Assembly: GCA_016867635.1 (NCBI GenBank)
Contig: VGJC01000005.1
Location: 1 to 41,182 of the forward strand
DNA length: 41,182 bases
Direction of reading: 5' to 3'
Origin: Candidatus Aminicenantota bacterium
Lineage (GTDB): Bacteria > Acidobacteriota > Aminicenantia > Aminicenantales > Saccharicenantaceae
Both the position numbers and the translations under genes were made by a program. The notes below the pieces were generated by a model, which ran no database searches, was not told the DNA's origin, and was given only the letters and a program-made list of their open reading frames with translations. Of this stretch, positions 1-8,861 are shown one piece after another. The stretch's first letter is position 1; the number at the start of each line of letters is the position of its first letter.

Positions 1-14
1 CCACAGAATGAGCT

Positions 15-185
15 TCATTCGTCTTCCTCCCGCCCCGGCCGGAGACGGCCCGTGCGCCGGACCGCCTCCTTGAGGACGAATTCCATCTGGGCGTTGACGC
101 TCCGCAGCTCCGCCGCCGCCCATTTCTCCAGGGCGTCGTAGAGCGCGGCGTCGAGCCGCAGCAGGAATTTTTTTTTCTCGCTCAC
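15..185 (-). CDS. Small Arc/ribbon-helix-helix-like protein (56 aa, GTG start)
   Basis: Read directly from the reverse complement: VSEKKKFLLRLDAALYDALEKWAAAELRSVNAQMEFVLKEAVRRTGRLRPGREEDE*. The 'FLLRLDAALYDALEKWAAAELRSVNAQMEFVLKEAV' segment is RHH-like. Absent from the ORF track because of the GTG start. Lies 10 bp downstream of the SPFH gene. Confidence 0.75.
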   Translation of the reverse strand: MSEKKKFLLRLDAALYDALEKWAAAELRSVNAQMEFVLKEAVRRTGRLRPGREEDE

Positions 186-195
186 CGGGCCTCTT

Positions 196-1077
196 TCATC
201 CGGAGTAAAGCGTCCCCGTATTGATGATCGGCTGGGCGTCGGACTCTGAGACCAGGGCGACGAGCAGGTTGTTGACCATGGCCGCCTTGCGCTCCTCGTC
301 GAGCTTGACGACGCCCTGGGCCTCCAGGCTCTTCAGGGCCATCTCGACCATGCCGACGGCGCCGTCGACGATCTGCCGGCGGGCGGCGATGATGGCCTCG
401 GCCTGCTGGCGCCGGAGCATGGCCTGGGCGATCTCGGGCGCGTAGGCCAGGTGCGACAGCCGGGCCTCGACGACGTGGACGCCGGCCACATCGAGCCTTT
501 CCTGGACCTGGTCCTTGAGCCGGGCCGCGATCTCCTCGAGGTTGCCGCGCAGGGACTCCTTTTCCGTGTCATGGGCGTCGTAGGGATAGTGGCTGGCCAG
601 CTGGCGGATGGCCGTTTCGCTCTGGATGGCCACGAAGTTCTGGTAGTTCTCGACGTTGAACAGGGCCTTGGCCGAATCGACGACGTGCCAGACGACGACG
701 GCGGCGATCTCGATGGGGTTGCCCAGCGCGTCGTTGACCTTGATCGTCTCGCTGTTGAGGTTGACGATCCTCAGGGTGACCTTCTTCTTGACGGCGAACG
801 GGTTGGTCCAGTGGAAACCGGCCGTCCGGGCGCTGCCGACGTACTTGCCGAGAAAAGTGAAGACCTTGGACTCGTTGGGGTGGATGAGGAAGAATCCGCC
901 GAAGGTCATGAAGGCCAGGATCATCCCGACGACCGAGGCGATCATGCCCGGGGTCGAGCCGGACCGCGCGGAGTGGGCGATGACGTACCGGCCGCAGAAG
1001 AACAGGACGGCGAGGTCGACGAAGACCATGGTCCAGCCGTTGACGCTGAAGACGTTTTTTTCCTTGATGTCTTTCAT
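196..1077 (-). CDS. SPFH/Band 7 (prohibitin-homology) membrane protein
   Basis: N-terminal TM segments followed by an SPFH-like domain ([73 protein letters not shown]). Start taken at MKDIKEKN because of an upstream GGAGGT. Confidence 0.9.
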   Translation of the reverse strand: MKDIKEKNVFSVNGWTMVFVDLAVLFFCGRYVIAHSARSGSTPGMIASVVGMILAFMTFGGFFLIHPNESKVFTFLGKYVGSARTAGFHWTNPFAVKKKVTLRIVNLNSETIKVNDALGNPIEIAAVVVWHVVDSAKALFNVENYQNFVAIQSETAIRQLASHYPYDAHDTEKESLRGNLEEIAARLKDQVQERLDVAGVHVVEARLSHLAYAPEIAQAMLRRQQAEAIIAARRQIVDGAVGMVEMALKSLEAQGVVKLDEERKAAMVNNLLVALVSESDAQPIINTGTLYSG

Positions 1078-1099
1078 GGGCACCTCCGATAATAGCAAT

Positions 1100-1127
1100 A
1101 TAATATTAATATGATATCATTTGTCAA
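1100..1127 (-). promoter_or_regulatory. Sigma70-like promoter for the SPFH/RHH operon
   Basis: On the minus strand: TTGACA (1127-1122), 16-bp spacer, TATTAT (1105-1100), upstream of the SPFH start. Confidence 0.7.
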
Positions 1128-1140
1128 GCGATTTCTATAT

Positions 1141-1177
1141 AAAAAAAAGGGGGCACGTACCGGAGGTACGTGTCCCC
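1141..1177 (-). terminator. Rho-independent terminator built from a GTACGTG palindrome
   Basis: Minus strand GGGGACACGTAC-CTCCG-GTACGTGCCCCC followed by T8. 12-bp stem, 5-nt loop, downstream of the aldo/keto reductase gene. Confidence 0.75.
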
Positions 1178-1249
1178 GTGTTCGCGCATTCCCGGGGCTG
1201 AGAGCGATGTCGCAGCCCGGCCGAAAAGGGGGCTTCCCCTAAGGGAAGG

Positions 1250-2497
1250 TCAGGCGAAGAAGTCGCCGGGGACGGCCTTGAGCCGGACGATGTCGCTGAC
1301 CCGCCCGCGGAGGTCGAAGCCCTTGGCGCAGGCGGCCGAGCACGACGCGCACGACCCGCAGGGGTTGCCGGCGACCTCCAGGGACCCGACGAGCTCGTGG
1401 GCCGCCTGCAGGTTCCGGTAGCCGTAGGCGTACATGTAGCCCCGCATGAGGGACGGGATGGGCAGGCCCCGCGCGCAGCCGCTCTCGCACTGCCCGCATT
1501 GCTGGCAGTAGAGGCCGGCCGCCTGTTCTCCGAACTTCAGGTCCCGGATCTCCTGCTCGGTCATCGTCAGGTCCGACCAGACCGAGAGGTCTTCCTTGAG
1601 CTGGTCGAAGGTCGTGAAGCCCGGGATGGCGGTCGTGACGTTCGTGTCGTTGAGGGCCCATTTCAGGGCCGCCCGCATGTTGATCGGCTGCTGCTTCTCC
1701 TTGTCCCAATAGACGCCGGCCTGGGTCTTCATGGCCACGACCCCTAACCCTGCCCCGGCCGCCTCGGCGATGGCTTTGCGGACCTCGTCCCTGTGGTCCT
1801 GGCGGAAGTTATAGGCCGTCAGGACGACGTCGTAGACCCCGGCTTTGACGGCCGCCCGGATGACATCCGGCTCGCTGCGGTGAGTCGAAAGCCCGACGTA
1901 TCTCGCCTTGCCCGACTTCTTGGCCCGCGTCAGGGCCTCGAGCATGGGCTCGGCGAGAGTGTCCTTGACCGTATCCGGGCTATGAAGGTAAAGGATCTCC
2001 ACTTGATCGAGTCCGAGCCGCTCGAGGCTCAGGTCGAACTTGTCCAGGAAGCTCTTGATCTGAAAGTCGGCAGGCTGCTCCGCCATGCCCTTCTCACGGT
2101 TCGAGCCGGGCACTTTCGTGGCCAGGATGTACGAATCTCGCGGCCTGCCTTTGATGACCTCGCCGATCATCTGTTCGTTGCGGCCTCTCTGGTAGACGTA
2201 AGCCGTGTCCAGCATGACGATGCCCGAGTCCAGGGCTTCGCGGACGAGGTTGGGGTTGTCGGCGTTCATGACGCCCATGCTGACGACCGGCATCTCGAGG
2301 CCCGTCCGGCCGAGAGTCCGGAGGATGGGCTTAGCGGCTTCCCGGCCGGCGAGCCGCCCCGGCCCGCCTTCCGTCGCTTTACCCAAGGCGGCGGCCCTGA
2401 CGGCGCCGGGAACGGCCCCGACCGCGGCCAGACCGGCCAAGCCTTTCTTGATGAAATCCCGCCTTTCGATGTGGGTCGCTTTTGTTGCCATGCTCAT
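1250..2497 (-). CDS. Tat-exported aldo/keto reductase with C-terminal 4Fe-4S-type Cys clusters
   Basis: Tat-like RRDFIKKG N-terminus; AKR motifs (LDTAYVYQRGRNEQMIGEVIKGRPRDSYILATKVPG, YLHSPD); CQQCGQCESGCARG and CGSCASCSAACAKG at the C-terminus. Confidence 0.9.
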   Translation of the reverse strand: MSMATKATHIERRDFIKKGLAGLAAVGAVPGAVRAAALGKATEGGPGRLAGREAAKPILRTLGRTGLEMPVVSMGVMNADNPNLVREALDSGIVMLDTAYVYQRGRNEQMIGEVIKGRPRDSYILATKVPGSNREKGMAEQPADFQIKSFLDKFDLSLERLGLDQVEILYLHSPDTVKDTLAEPMLEALTRAKKSGKARYVGLSTHRSEPDVIRAAVKAGVYDVVLTAYNFRQDHRDEVRKAIAEAAGAGLGVVAMKTQAGVYWDKEKQQPINMRAALKWALNDTNVTTAIPGFTTFDQLKEDLSVWSDLTMTEQEIRDLKFGEQAAGLYCQQCGQCESGCARGLPIPSLMRGYMYAYGYRNLQAAHELVGSLEVAGNPCGSCASCSAACAKGFDLRGRVSDIVRLKAVPGDFFA

Positions 2498-2563
2498 CTC
2501 CTCCCGTCCCTTTTCTTTATTTCCCTCCGGCCGGACCGGCCGCGGGCCATGATTAGAAAGCCT

Positions 2564-2585
2564 ATAGAATGGATATCCATTCTAT
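2564..2585. repeat. Perfect 22-bp palindrome in a divergent intergenic region
   Basis: ATAGAATGGATATCCATTCTAT equals its own reverse complement. Confidence 0.9.
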
Positions 2586-2607
2586 CGAACGGGCCGGGAT
2601 TGTCAAA

Positions 2608-2635
2608 TTGACTTTTCCGGACCGGACGATATACT
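2608..2635 (+). promoter_or_regulatory. Sigma70-like promoter
   Basis: TTGACT (2608-2613), 16 bp, TATACT (2630-2635), 8 bp before the ATG at 2644. Confidence 0.6.
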
Positions 2636-2643
2636 GGGTCCCG

Positions 2644-3210
2644 ATGTCCCGCGATACCGGGAGACTCATGGCCGCCCTCATGGGAGCGTGCCTCGTGTTC
2701 CATGCCGGGGCCGGCGCCCAAGAGCCCGCGCCCCCCCCCGGAGGATCTCTCCGTACTTTTTTCACGGCCCGCTCCGCCGTGATCGACGGATCTCTGCCCG
2801 CGGACCTGGCCAAGGAATTCGAGAAGGACGAAGGAGCGCCCTTGAAGTCGGTGTCTATCGACCTCGACGGCGACGGCCGGGCCGAGAAATTCGTCCTCGG
2901 CGGCTCCCCGTCCCTCTCAGGCGGCAGCCAATGGCTCATCTTCGACCCCGTCAGGAACGTCTCGCAGGGAGTCATCATCGGGGCCATCGTCTTCATCGAA
3001 CGGCAGGCCGAGAACGGATACCCGGCTCTCGAGACCTACTGGAAGCAGGGGGGGGACATGGCCGTGGTCTTCCGTTACGCCTACTCCCGGGGCCGGTACG
3101 CCCGCGTCGCCTCCCGGTCCCTGACGGTCCAGGAGATCAGCGGCTACTTCCGGTCCAAGCCCCCGCTCGACCAAGAGCTCGAGCTGGTCGAGATCAAGGA
3201 TCCCGAATAA
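2644..3210 (+). CDS. Secreted hypothetical protein with DxDGDG-like segment
   Basis: Signal-peptide-like N-terminus MSRDTGRLMAALMGACLVFHAGAGA; SIDLDGDGRAEKFVLGG; codon-like composition on the coding strand. Confidence 0.6.
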   Translation: MSRDTGRLMAALMGACLVFHAGAGAQEPAPPPGGSLRTFFTARSAVIDGSLPADLAKEFEKDEGAPLKSVSIDLDGDGRAEKFVLGGSPSLSGGSQWLIFDPVRNVSQGVIIGAIVFIERQAENGYPALETYWKQGGDMAVVFRYAYSRGRYARVASRSLTVQEISGYFRSKPPLDQELELVEIKDPE

Positions 3211-3233
3211 GAGGAGCAACGGGTCTGAGGTCC

Positions 3234-4574
3234 ATGGTCGGGCGAACGGCGGCGGACGGCGGCTCCCGCGGACGGCCGCGGCGATCCTCGTGGGGATGCC
3301 TGGCCCTGGCCTTCGGGTTCGTTCTCTCCTCCTGCGTCCGGCTGCACCCGCCGCCCTCCGCCCCGCCCTCTCCGGCGACGCCGGCGCTCGCCGACCTGAC
3401 CGACGCTCAATGGCTGCGGGACCTGGACCATCTGCGGCGCAACATCAACCGGGTCCACGAGAACCTCATGTATTCCCTCGCCGGCCATCGGGAGTTCGAG
3501 GACCGGGCCCGCCTCTTCCGGGAGGCCCTGCCGTCGCTCAACGTCGACGAGCGGACGGCGGGGCTCCTGCGCGTCGTCGCCGCCTTGAACGACCCTCACA
3601 CGCAGATCGCTTTCCGTCCGACCCGGCGGTTCCCCCTGGCCTTTTTTTGGTTCAAAGAAGGCCTCTTCGTCACGGCGGTCGAGCCCGGGCTGGAGCGCCT
3701 GCTCGGCGCCGAGCTCGCCGGCATCGACCGGGCTTCGCTCGCGTCGGTCATCTCGCTGCTCTCGGAGCTCGTCCCCCACGAGAACGAGTCGCGCCTCAAG
3801 GACCGACTCCCCGTTCTTCTCCCTCTCGGCGAGGTCCTGCGCGGGCTCGGGCTCATCCCGAGCGCGGACAAGGCCTCTTTCACGTTCCGGGATCTTGAAG
3901 GAAAGACCTTCGAGGCCGAGGTCGAGGCCCGCCCCTGGACGGCCGGCCGGCCCAAGTGGGCCCGGAGAGCCGCCGGGGAGACGCCGCTCTTTCTCTCGGA
4001 CATGGACACGTTCTACTGGTACGAGTACCTGGAGGGCTCCCGGACGCTCTTTTTCCAGTACAACTCGTGCCACGACATGCCCGGCCGCCCCTTCCATGAA
4101 TTCTCGGACGCGCTTCTCGCGTTCATCCGCGGCCACGAGGTCGACCGGGTCGTCATCGATCTCCGCCACAACCCCGGCGGCTACTCCCAGCTCCTGAGGC
4201 CCTTCATCCGAGGCCTTGCCCGCCTGAGGAAGATCGACCATCCGGACGGGCTCTATGTGATCGTCGGCCGCAGGACATTCTCCGCGGCCGTGCTCAACGC
4301 GCTCGAGCTGCGGCGCTCGACCCGGGCCGTCCTCGTCGGCGAGCCGACGGGCGGCAAGCCCAGCCACTACGGGGACATCCGTCTCTTCGCCCTGCCCGCC
4401 AGCCGGTTGACGGTTTCCTATCCGACCCAATATATCTGGCGGGAAGGCGTCCTCGAGACATCGATGGTCCCGGACCACGTCGTCGAGCCGTCCGTTCGGG
4501 ACTGGATCGCCGGCCGCGACCCGGTCCTCGAAGGGATCCTCCGAGGGGATTTTCGGCAAAACGAAGCCCCCTGA
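3234..4574 (+). CDS. S41-family peptidase-like lipoprotein
   Basis: Lipobox-like LALAFGFVLSSC; NDPHTQIAFRP; VVIDLRHNPGGYSQLLRPFIRGL; RRTFSAAVLNALELRRSTRAVLVGEPTGGKPSHYGD, typical of S41 C-terminal processing peptidases. Confidence 0.8.
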   Translation: MVGRTAADGGSRGRPRRSSWGCLALAFGFVLSSCVRLHPPPSAPPSPATPALADLTDAQWLRDLDHLRRNINRVHENLMYSLAGHREFEDRARLFREALPSLNVDERTAGLLRVVAALNDPHTQIAFRPTRRFPLAFFWFKEGLFVTAVEPGLERLLGAELAGIDRASLASVISLLSELVPHENESRLKDRLPVLLPLGEVLRGLGLIPSADKASFTFRDLEGKTFEAEVEARPWTAGRPKWARRAAGETPLFLSDMDTFYWYEYLEGSRTLFFQYNSCHDMPGRPFHEFSDALLAFIRGHEVDRVVIDLRHNPGGYSQLLRPFIRGLARLRKIDHPDGLYVIVGRRTFSAAVLNALELRRSTRAVLVGEPTGGKPSHYGDIRLFALPASRLTVSYPTQYIWREGVLETSMVPDHVVEPSVRDWIAGRDPVLEGILRGDFRQNEAP

Positions 4575-4632
4575 GAATTTCCGGCCCGGACCTCCGTCTT
4601 CTCTATTGAATCCATTCACGAAGGAGGTCCCG

Positions 4633-4941
4633 ATGAAAGGAAAACTGAGTCCCGAGGAGTTCGTGCGCCTGGCCGTCACCAGCCTGCGGCTCGACAACTA
4701 CAAGGGCATCCACTCCGTCTACAGCGGGTTCAACGACGCGTTCAAGGCCTACTACGACGGCGCAAACCCCATCGAAGCGACGGGAGAGATGGCCCGGACG
4801 GGCAAGATCAGCCTACGGCCGGTCAAGGGCGGGGTCATGCTCTACCTGCCCGGGGAGGGCCCGGAGCTCAGCCGAGGCGACATGGCCCTCAAGAAGATGG
4901 GCCTGCTCGAGAGGCCCCGGCCGGCCTCCCCGGGGAAGTGA
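4633..4941 (+). CDS. Small conserved-looking hypothetical protein (102 aa)
   Basis: AGGAGGT 8-9 nt before ATGAAAGG; MKGKLSPEEFVRLAVTSLRLDNYKGIHSVYSGFNDAF. Confidence 0.65.
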   Translation: MKGKLSPEEFVRLAVTSLRLDNYKGIHSVYSGFNDAFKAYYDGANPIEATGEMARTGKISLRPVKGGVMLYLPGEGPELSRGDMALKKMGLLERPRPASPGK

Positions 4942-4950
4942 CGGTCGGCG

Positions 4951-5673
4951 TCAGGCGACCGGCGGTTCCTCTTCCATGTACTGGATGTAGAGGTCGGTCA
5001 GGTCGGCGCCCTCGAGCTCCTTGGCCGTCTTCATCATCACCAGCCGGCCCTTGCGCATGAAGCCGACCCGGTCGGCGATGAGCTTGGCCCGGAAGATGTC
5101 GTGGGTCGACATGAACACGGACTTGCCCCGGTCGCGCATCTGGACGAGGGTCTCCAGGAACTCCCGGCCCGACTGGGGGTCGAGGCCCGAGGTCGGCTCG
5201 TCGAGCAGGATGTTGGCCGCGTCCTTGACCAGGGCGATGGCGATTCCCAGCTTCTGTCGCATGCCCTTGGAAAAGTTCTTGACCCGGCGGTCGAAGGCCT
5301 CCTTCTGGAGCCCGACGCGGGTCAGGACCTCGCCGTAGTCAGCCTTCGTCAGGCTGCGCTTTCCGGCCAGCCGGCTGAAGTAGTCGAGGTTCTGGACGGC
5401 CGTGAAATTGCCGTACAGCATGACGTTCTCGGAGACGAACGAGACGTGTCTCTTTGCCTTCAGGGGGTCCTTGTGGACGTCGATGCCCTCGATGAGGGCC
5501 GTCCCCGAGGTCGGGGGAATGAAGTCAAGGAACAGGTTGATGGTCGTCGTCTTGCCGGCCCCGTTGGCCCCGAACATGCAGAAGATCTCGCCCGGCTCGA
5601 CCTTCAGGGTCAGCGAGTCGAGACCGATCATCCCGTCTTCGTAGCGCTTGGTCAGGTCGATGGCTTCTAGCAT
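4951..5673 (-). CDS. ABC transporter ATP-binding protein
   Basis: Walker A GANGAGKTT, signature NFSKGMRQKLGIA, Walker B NILLDEPTSGLDP, H-loop STHDIFRA. Start taken at MLEAIDLTKRYEDG. Confidence 0.93.
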   Translation of the reverse strand: MLEAIDLTKRYEDGMIGLDSLTLKVEPGEIFCMFGANGAGKTTTINLFLDFIPPTSGTALIEGIDVHKDPLKAKRHVSFVSENVMLYGNFTAVQNLDYFSRLAGKRSLTKADYGEVLTRVGLQKEAFDRRVKNFSKGMRQKLGIAIALVKDAANILLDEPTSGLDPQSGREFLETLVQMRDRGKSVFMSTHDIFRAKLIADRVGFMRKGRLVMMKTAKELEGADLTDLYIQYMEEEPPVA

Positions 5674-5684
5674 GGCGGCACTCC

Positions 5685-7091
5685 TCAGCGGACGTCGTAG
5701 CGAAGGAACGAGGCGTAGGCCCCGACGAAAAAGACCAGGATCATGACGGCCATCAGGCCGAAGTCCGGAAGCGTCCGGAGAAGCGACCGGGACAGCCGCT
5801 CCGGCTCGAGCACGTGCTGGGGCATGTCGTCGATGGAGATCGTGGCCATCTCCCCCGTCTGGAAGTTGATGCTCTCCCCGAACTTGGAGTTGATCCATTT
5901 CGTATAGACGGGCTTATAGGATCGGACCGAGGCCAGGAACCTGTCGAACTCGTCGACCCCCGTCCGGGCCAGGGTCATGGAGCCGAAAGTCAGGGCCGAG
6001 GCCGGCGAGACGCGGGACAGGTTGACGGCCAGCGTCTGCTGGGCCCCCTTTTTCAATTGATAGTCCCTCTCGATGGCCGCGTTGTTGGCGTCGATCTGGC
6101 TGGTCAGGTCCTGTTGTAGATCTTCGATATACTTCCGGAGCCGGTCCTGGAAGCCCTTGGGATCCTTGGCCGCCTCGGTCTGCTGCTGCTGGATCCACTC
6201 CCGGGCTGTCTTCTGCCCCTCCTGCTGGATCTGCTGCAGGAAGGCGTCCTTCTTGGCCGTGACCTCATGGACCGAGGGAATGGGCCGGGCCTGACTGGCA
6301 ACGATGACCGCCAGCTTGGGGATGACCATGACGATGACGACCCAGGCGAAGAGCAGGACCAGGAAGCTCGTCGAGGACCGCGAGGTCCGGGCCGAGACGA
6401 ACAGGCCCAGGCTGAAGAAGACCGACAGGTAAAGGAAGAACATCAGGAAGATGAGCAGCAGTCGGAGCCAGTCCTGTCCCGCGAGGTGGATGTTGGGGGC
6501 GATGAGCAGGATGAGCAGGCTCAGGAGGAGAGGGATGAGGAGAGGGATGAGCAGGCTGATGTAGCCGCCGATGGCCTTGCCGAGGATGAGGCGGTCCCGC
6601 GGCACATCGTTCGACAGGGCCAGCTTCAGGGTCCCCCGCTCCTTCTCGCCGACGATGGCGTCGTAGGTGAAGAGGATGGCGAACAGGCTGAGGACGATCT
6701 TGACGATGAACATCAGGTCCAGCGGCCCGAAGACGGCGAAGACCGGGTTGCTGCTGTATTTGGAGTCGATGAGGTTGGGGTCGGCGGCGATGTTGACCGG
6801 GGCGACGCGCCCGACGGCCTCCTCGATGCCGTTGACGACCGTCCCCAGGACCTGGGGCGGCTTGTTGACCTTGACCCCGATGCCGGCCAGGGAATTGTAG
6901 TTCGGCTGGCTCTCCAGGTTCTTCTTGTTGAGGGCCAGCGCCGCCGTGTACTCCTTGCGCTCCGCCCCGTAGTTGGTCACCCCGGTGTAGACCGACACCA
7001 GGATGAGGATGGTGCAGAGCAGGAAGGTGAACACGAACTTCGGGCTGGTGATGTTGTCCAGGATCTCTTTGCGGATGATGTCTCGAAGCAT
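5685..7091 (-). CDS. ABC-2 type transporter permease
   Basis: MLRDIIRKEILDNITSPKFVFTFLLCTILILVS; multiple TM segments; FTYDAIVGEKERGTLKLALSNDVPRDRLILGKAIGG; adjacent to the ATPase. Confidence 0.88.
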   Translation of the reverse strand: MLRDIIRKEILDNITSPKFVFTFLLCTILILVSVYTGVTNYGAERKEYTAALALNKKNLESQPNYNSLAGIGVKVNKPPQVLGTVVNGIEEAVGRVAPVNIAADPNLIDSKYSSNPVFAVFGPLDLMFIVKIVLSLFAILFTYDAIVGEKERGTLKLALSNDVPRDRLILGKAIGGYISLLIPLLIPLLLSLLILLIAPNIHLAGQDWLRLLLIFLMFFLYLSVFFSLGLFVSARTSRSSTSFLVLLFAWVVIVMVIPKLAVIVASQARPIPSVHEVTAKKDAFLQQIQQEGQKTAREWIQQQQTEAAKDPKGFQDRLRKYIEDLQQDLTSQIDANNAAIERDYQLKKGAQQTLAVNLSRVSPASALTFGSMTLARTGVDEFDRFLASVRSYKPVYTKWINSKFGESINFQTGEMATISIDDMPQHVLEPERLSRSLLRTLPDFGLMAVMILVFFVGAYASFLRYDVR

Positions 7092-7172
7092 GGCCTCCCC
7101 CGTCGTCAGGTAATGGCTGCGGACATTGCTGTCCCCTTGATCATACGTGTTGACGGCCCATCGGTTCAGTGT

Positions 7173-8765
7173 TTATTCGGCCTGCGGCCGGGGCGGGCCG
7201 GAGTTCGCTCCCTCCGGGGCCGCCCGCCGCGGGTCGAGGTGCAGGCTGAGTCCGGCGAGGACCGGCTTGTCGCGGGCTTGCAAGACGCGGACGCGCACTT
7301 TCGAGGCCGCGACCGCCGGAAAGCGCAGGAGACGTTTCCAGCCCACGGTCGTCCCCCGGGCGATCTCCCTCCAGCCCTCCCCGTCCCAGGCGTCGAGGGC
7401 GAAAGACTCCACCCTCTGCCCCGCGGACAGGTTCTCCCGGAGCGCGGCGACGTTGAAGGTCGCGGCGGCTCCCAGCGTCCACTCGAACGCCTCCTGGGTG
7501 ACATCCTTATAGACCGTGGGCCGCCGACCGCTCTTCTTGGGGCCGCCGGCCTGCCGGCTCACGAGGTTGTACATCCTGGCCCCCGCGGCCAGATCGACGG
7601 CGAAGGCCGCCCTGATCCGGTCGCCGAGCTCTGCGAGCCGGCGGGCGTCGTTCTCATGGACAAGGCCCCGCTTGTCGGGCGGGACGTTGAGCAGGAGCTG
7701 GGCGTTGCCCCCGACCGACGTGTCGTAGATGTCCAGGAGGTGGTCGAGTGTTTTGACCTTGTCGTCTTCGGCCTCATGGTAGAACCAGCCCGGCCGGATG
7801 GACACGTCGACCTGGCCCGGATACCAGATCAGGCGGCCGCCTTTTCTGGCCACTTCGGCGATCCGCCGGCGCGATCCAAGATCGCCGGCCTGGGCGTCGA
7901 GCCCGGCGATCCCGCCCGGGCTTTTTTCGTCGGGCAGGTTGTCCATCCGCGGGACGGGGACGACGCTCCACTCGCTCTCGCGGGTGACGCCCGCTTCATT
8001 GCCGATCCAGCGGGCGTCCGGGCCGATGATGGAGATGACCGCGCCCGGCTGGAGCTTGCGGACGAGGGCGTAGTAGCCCTCCCAGTCGTAGACCTGCCGC
8101 TTGCCGTTGGGGCCCTCGGCGCAGGCCCCGTCGAACCAGACCTCGGAGATCTCGCCGTAACCCGTCAGGAGCTCGCGGAGCTGGTCGCGGAAATGCTCGT
8201 TGTAGCGCGGCGAGTCGCCGTAGCACGGCTCGTGGCGGTCCCAAGGAGACAGGTAAAAGCCGAACTTGAGGCCGGCCTCGCGGCAGGCCTCGGCGACCTC
8301 GCGGACGACGTCCCCCTTGCCGCCCCGCCAGGGCGAGCTCTTGACCGAATGCTCCGTGAACCGGCTCGGCCAGAGGCAGAAGCCGTCGTGGTGCTTGGCC
8401 GTCAGGACGAGCCCGCGCATGCCGGCAGCCTTGAAGGCCCGGGCCCATTGGCCGGCGTCGAAGGCGGTCGGGTCGAACAGCGCCGGGTCCTCTTCTCCTG
8501 TCCCCCACTCGCGATCGGTGAAAGTGTTGATGCCGAAATGGACGAAGGCCTGGAACTCGAGGGCCTGCCAGGCGAGCTGGCGCTCCGACGGCCGGACCCG
8601 GACGGCCTTGGCCATCAGCGAATCCGGCGTGTCCCGGGGCGAGAGGATCGCCTGGTCCGGCGCCCCGGCGCCCGAACCGAACAAGGATACGAAGCTCAGC
8701 ACAAGAGCCAAGCTCCCGAAGCGGGGGCGGAGCGGGCGGCAACGGGCCGCCGAAGGGGGGTTCAT
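7173..8765 (-). CDS. Alpha-L-fucosidase-like glycoside hydrolase (GH29)
   Basis: FVHFGINTFTDREWGTGEEDPALFDPTAFDAGQWARAFKAAGMRGLVLTAKHHDGFCLWPSRFTEHSVKSSPW; SEVWFDGA; signal peptide. Confidence 0.88.
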   Translation of the reverse strand: MNPPSAARCRPLRPRFGSLALVLSFVSLFGSGAGAPDQAILSPRDTPDSLMAKAVRVRPSERQLAWQALEFQAFVHFGINTFTDREWGTGEEDPALFDPTAFDAGQWARAFKAAGMRGLVLTAKHHDGFCLWPSRFTEHSVKSSPWRGGKGDVVREVAEACREAGLKFGFYLSPWDRHEPCYGDSPRYNEHFRDQLRELLTGYGEISEVWFDGACAEGPNGKRQVYDWEGYYALVRKLQPGAVISIIGPDARWIGNEAGVTRESEWSVVPVPRMDNLPDEKSPGGIAGLDAQAGDLGSRRRIAEVARKGGRLIWYPGQVDVSIRPGWFYHEAEDDKVKTLDHLLDIYDTSVGGNAQLLLNVPPDKRGLVHENDARRLAELGDRIRAAFAVDLAAGARMYNLVSRQAGGPKKSGRRPTVYKDVTQEAFEWTLGAAATFNVAALRENLSAGQRVESFALDAWDGEGWREIARGTTVGWKRLLRFPAVAASKVRVRVLQARDKPVLAGLSLHLDPRRAAPEGANSGPPRPQAE

Positions 8766-8861
8766 GGACACCGGGACCTCCTTCAGTCCGTAAGTATAGC
8801 ACATTAAGTTGACCGGCCGTTCGGATATGGGTTAAGCTCCATGTCGACAGAGGAGGTTTTC

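Noticed and set aside
6525-6555. Short tandem repeat AGGAGAGGGATG
   Set aside because: Two copies inside the ABC permease coding LLIPLLIPLL of a TM helix; explained by codon repetition in a hydrophobic stretch.
6267-8807. 846-aa plus-strand ORF
   Set aside because: Antisense to the ABC permease and GH29 genes; low-complexity G/R/D/E/V translation typical of the complementary frame in GC-rich DNA; no recognisable domain.
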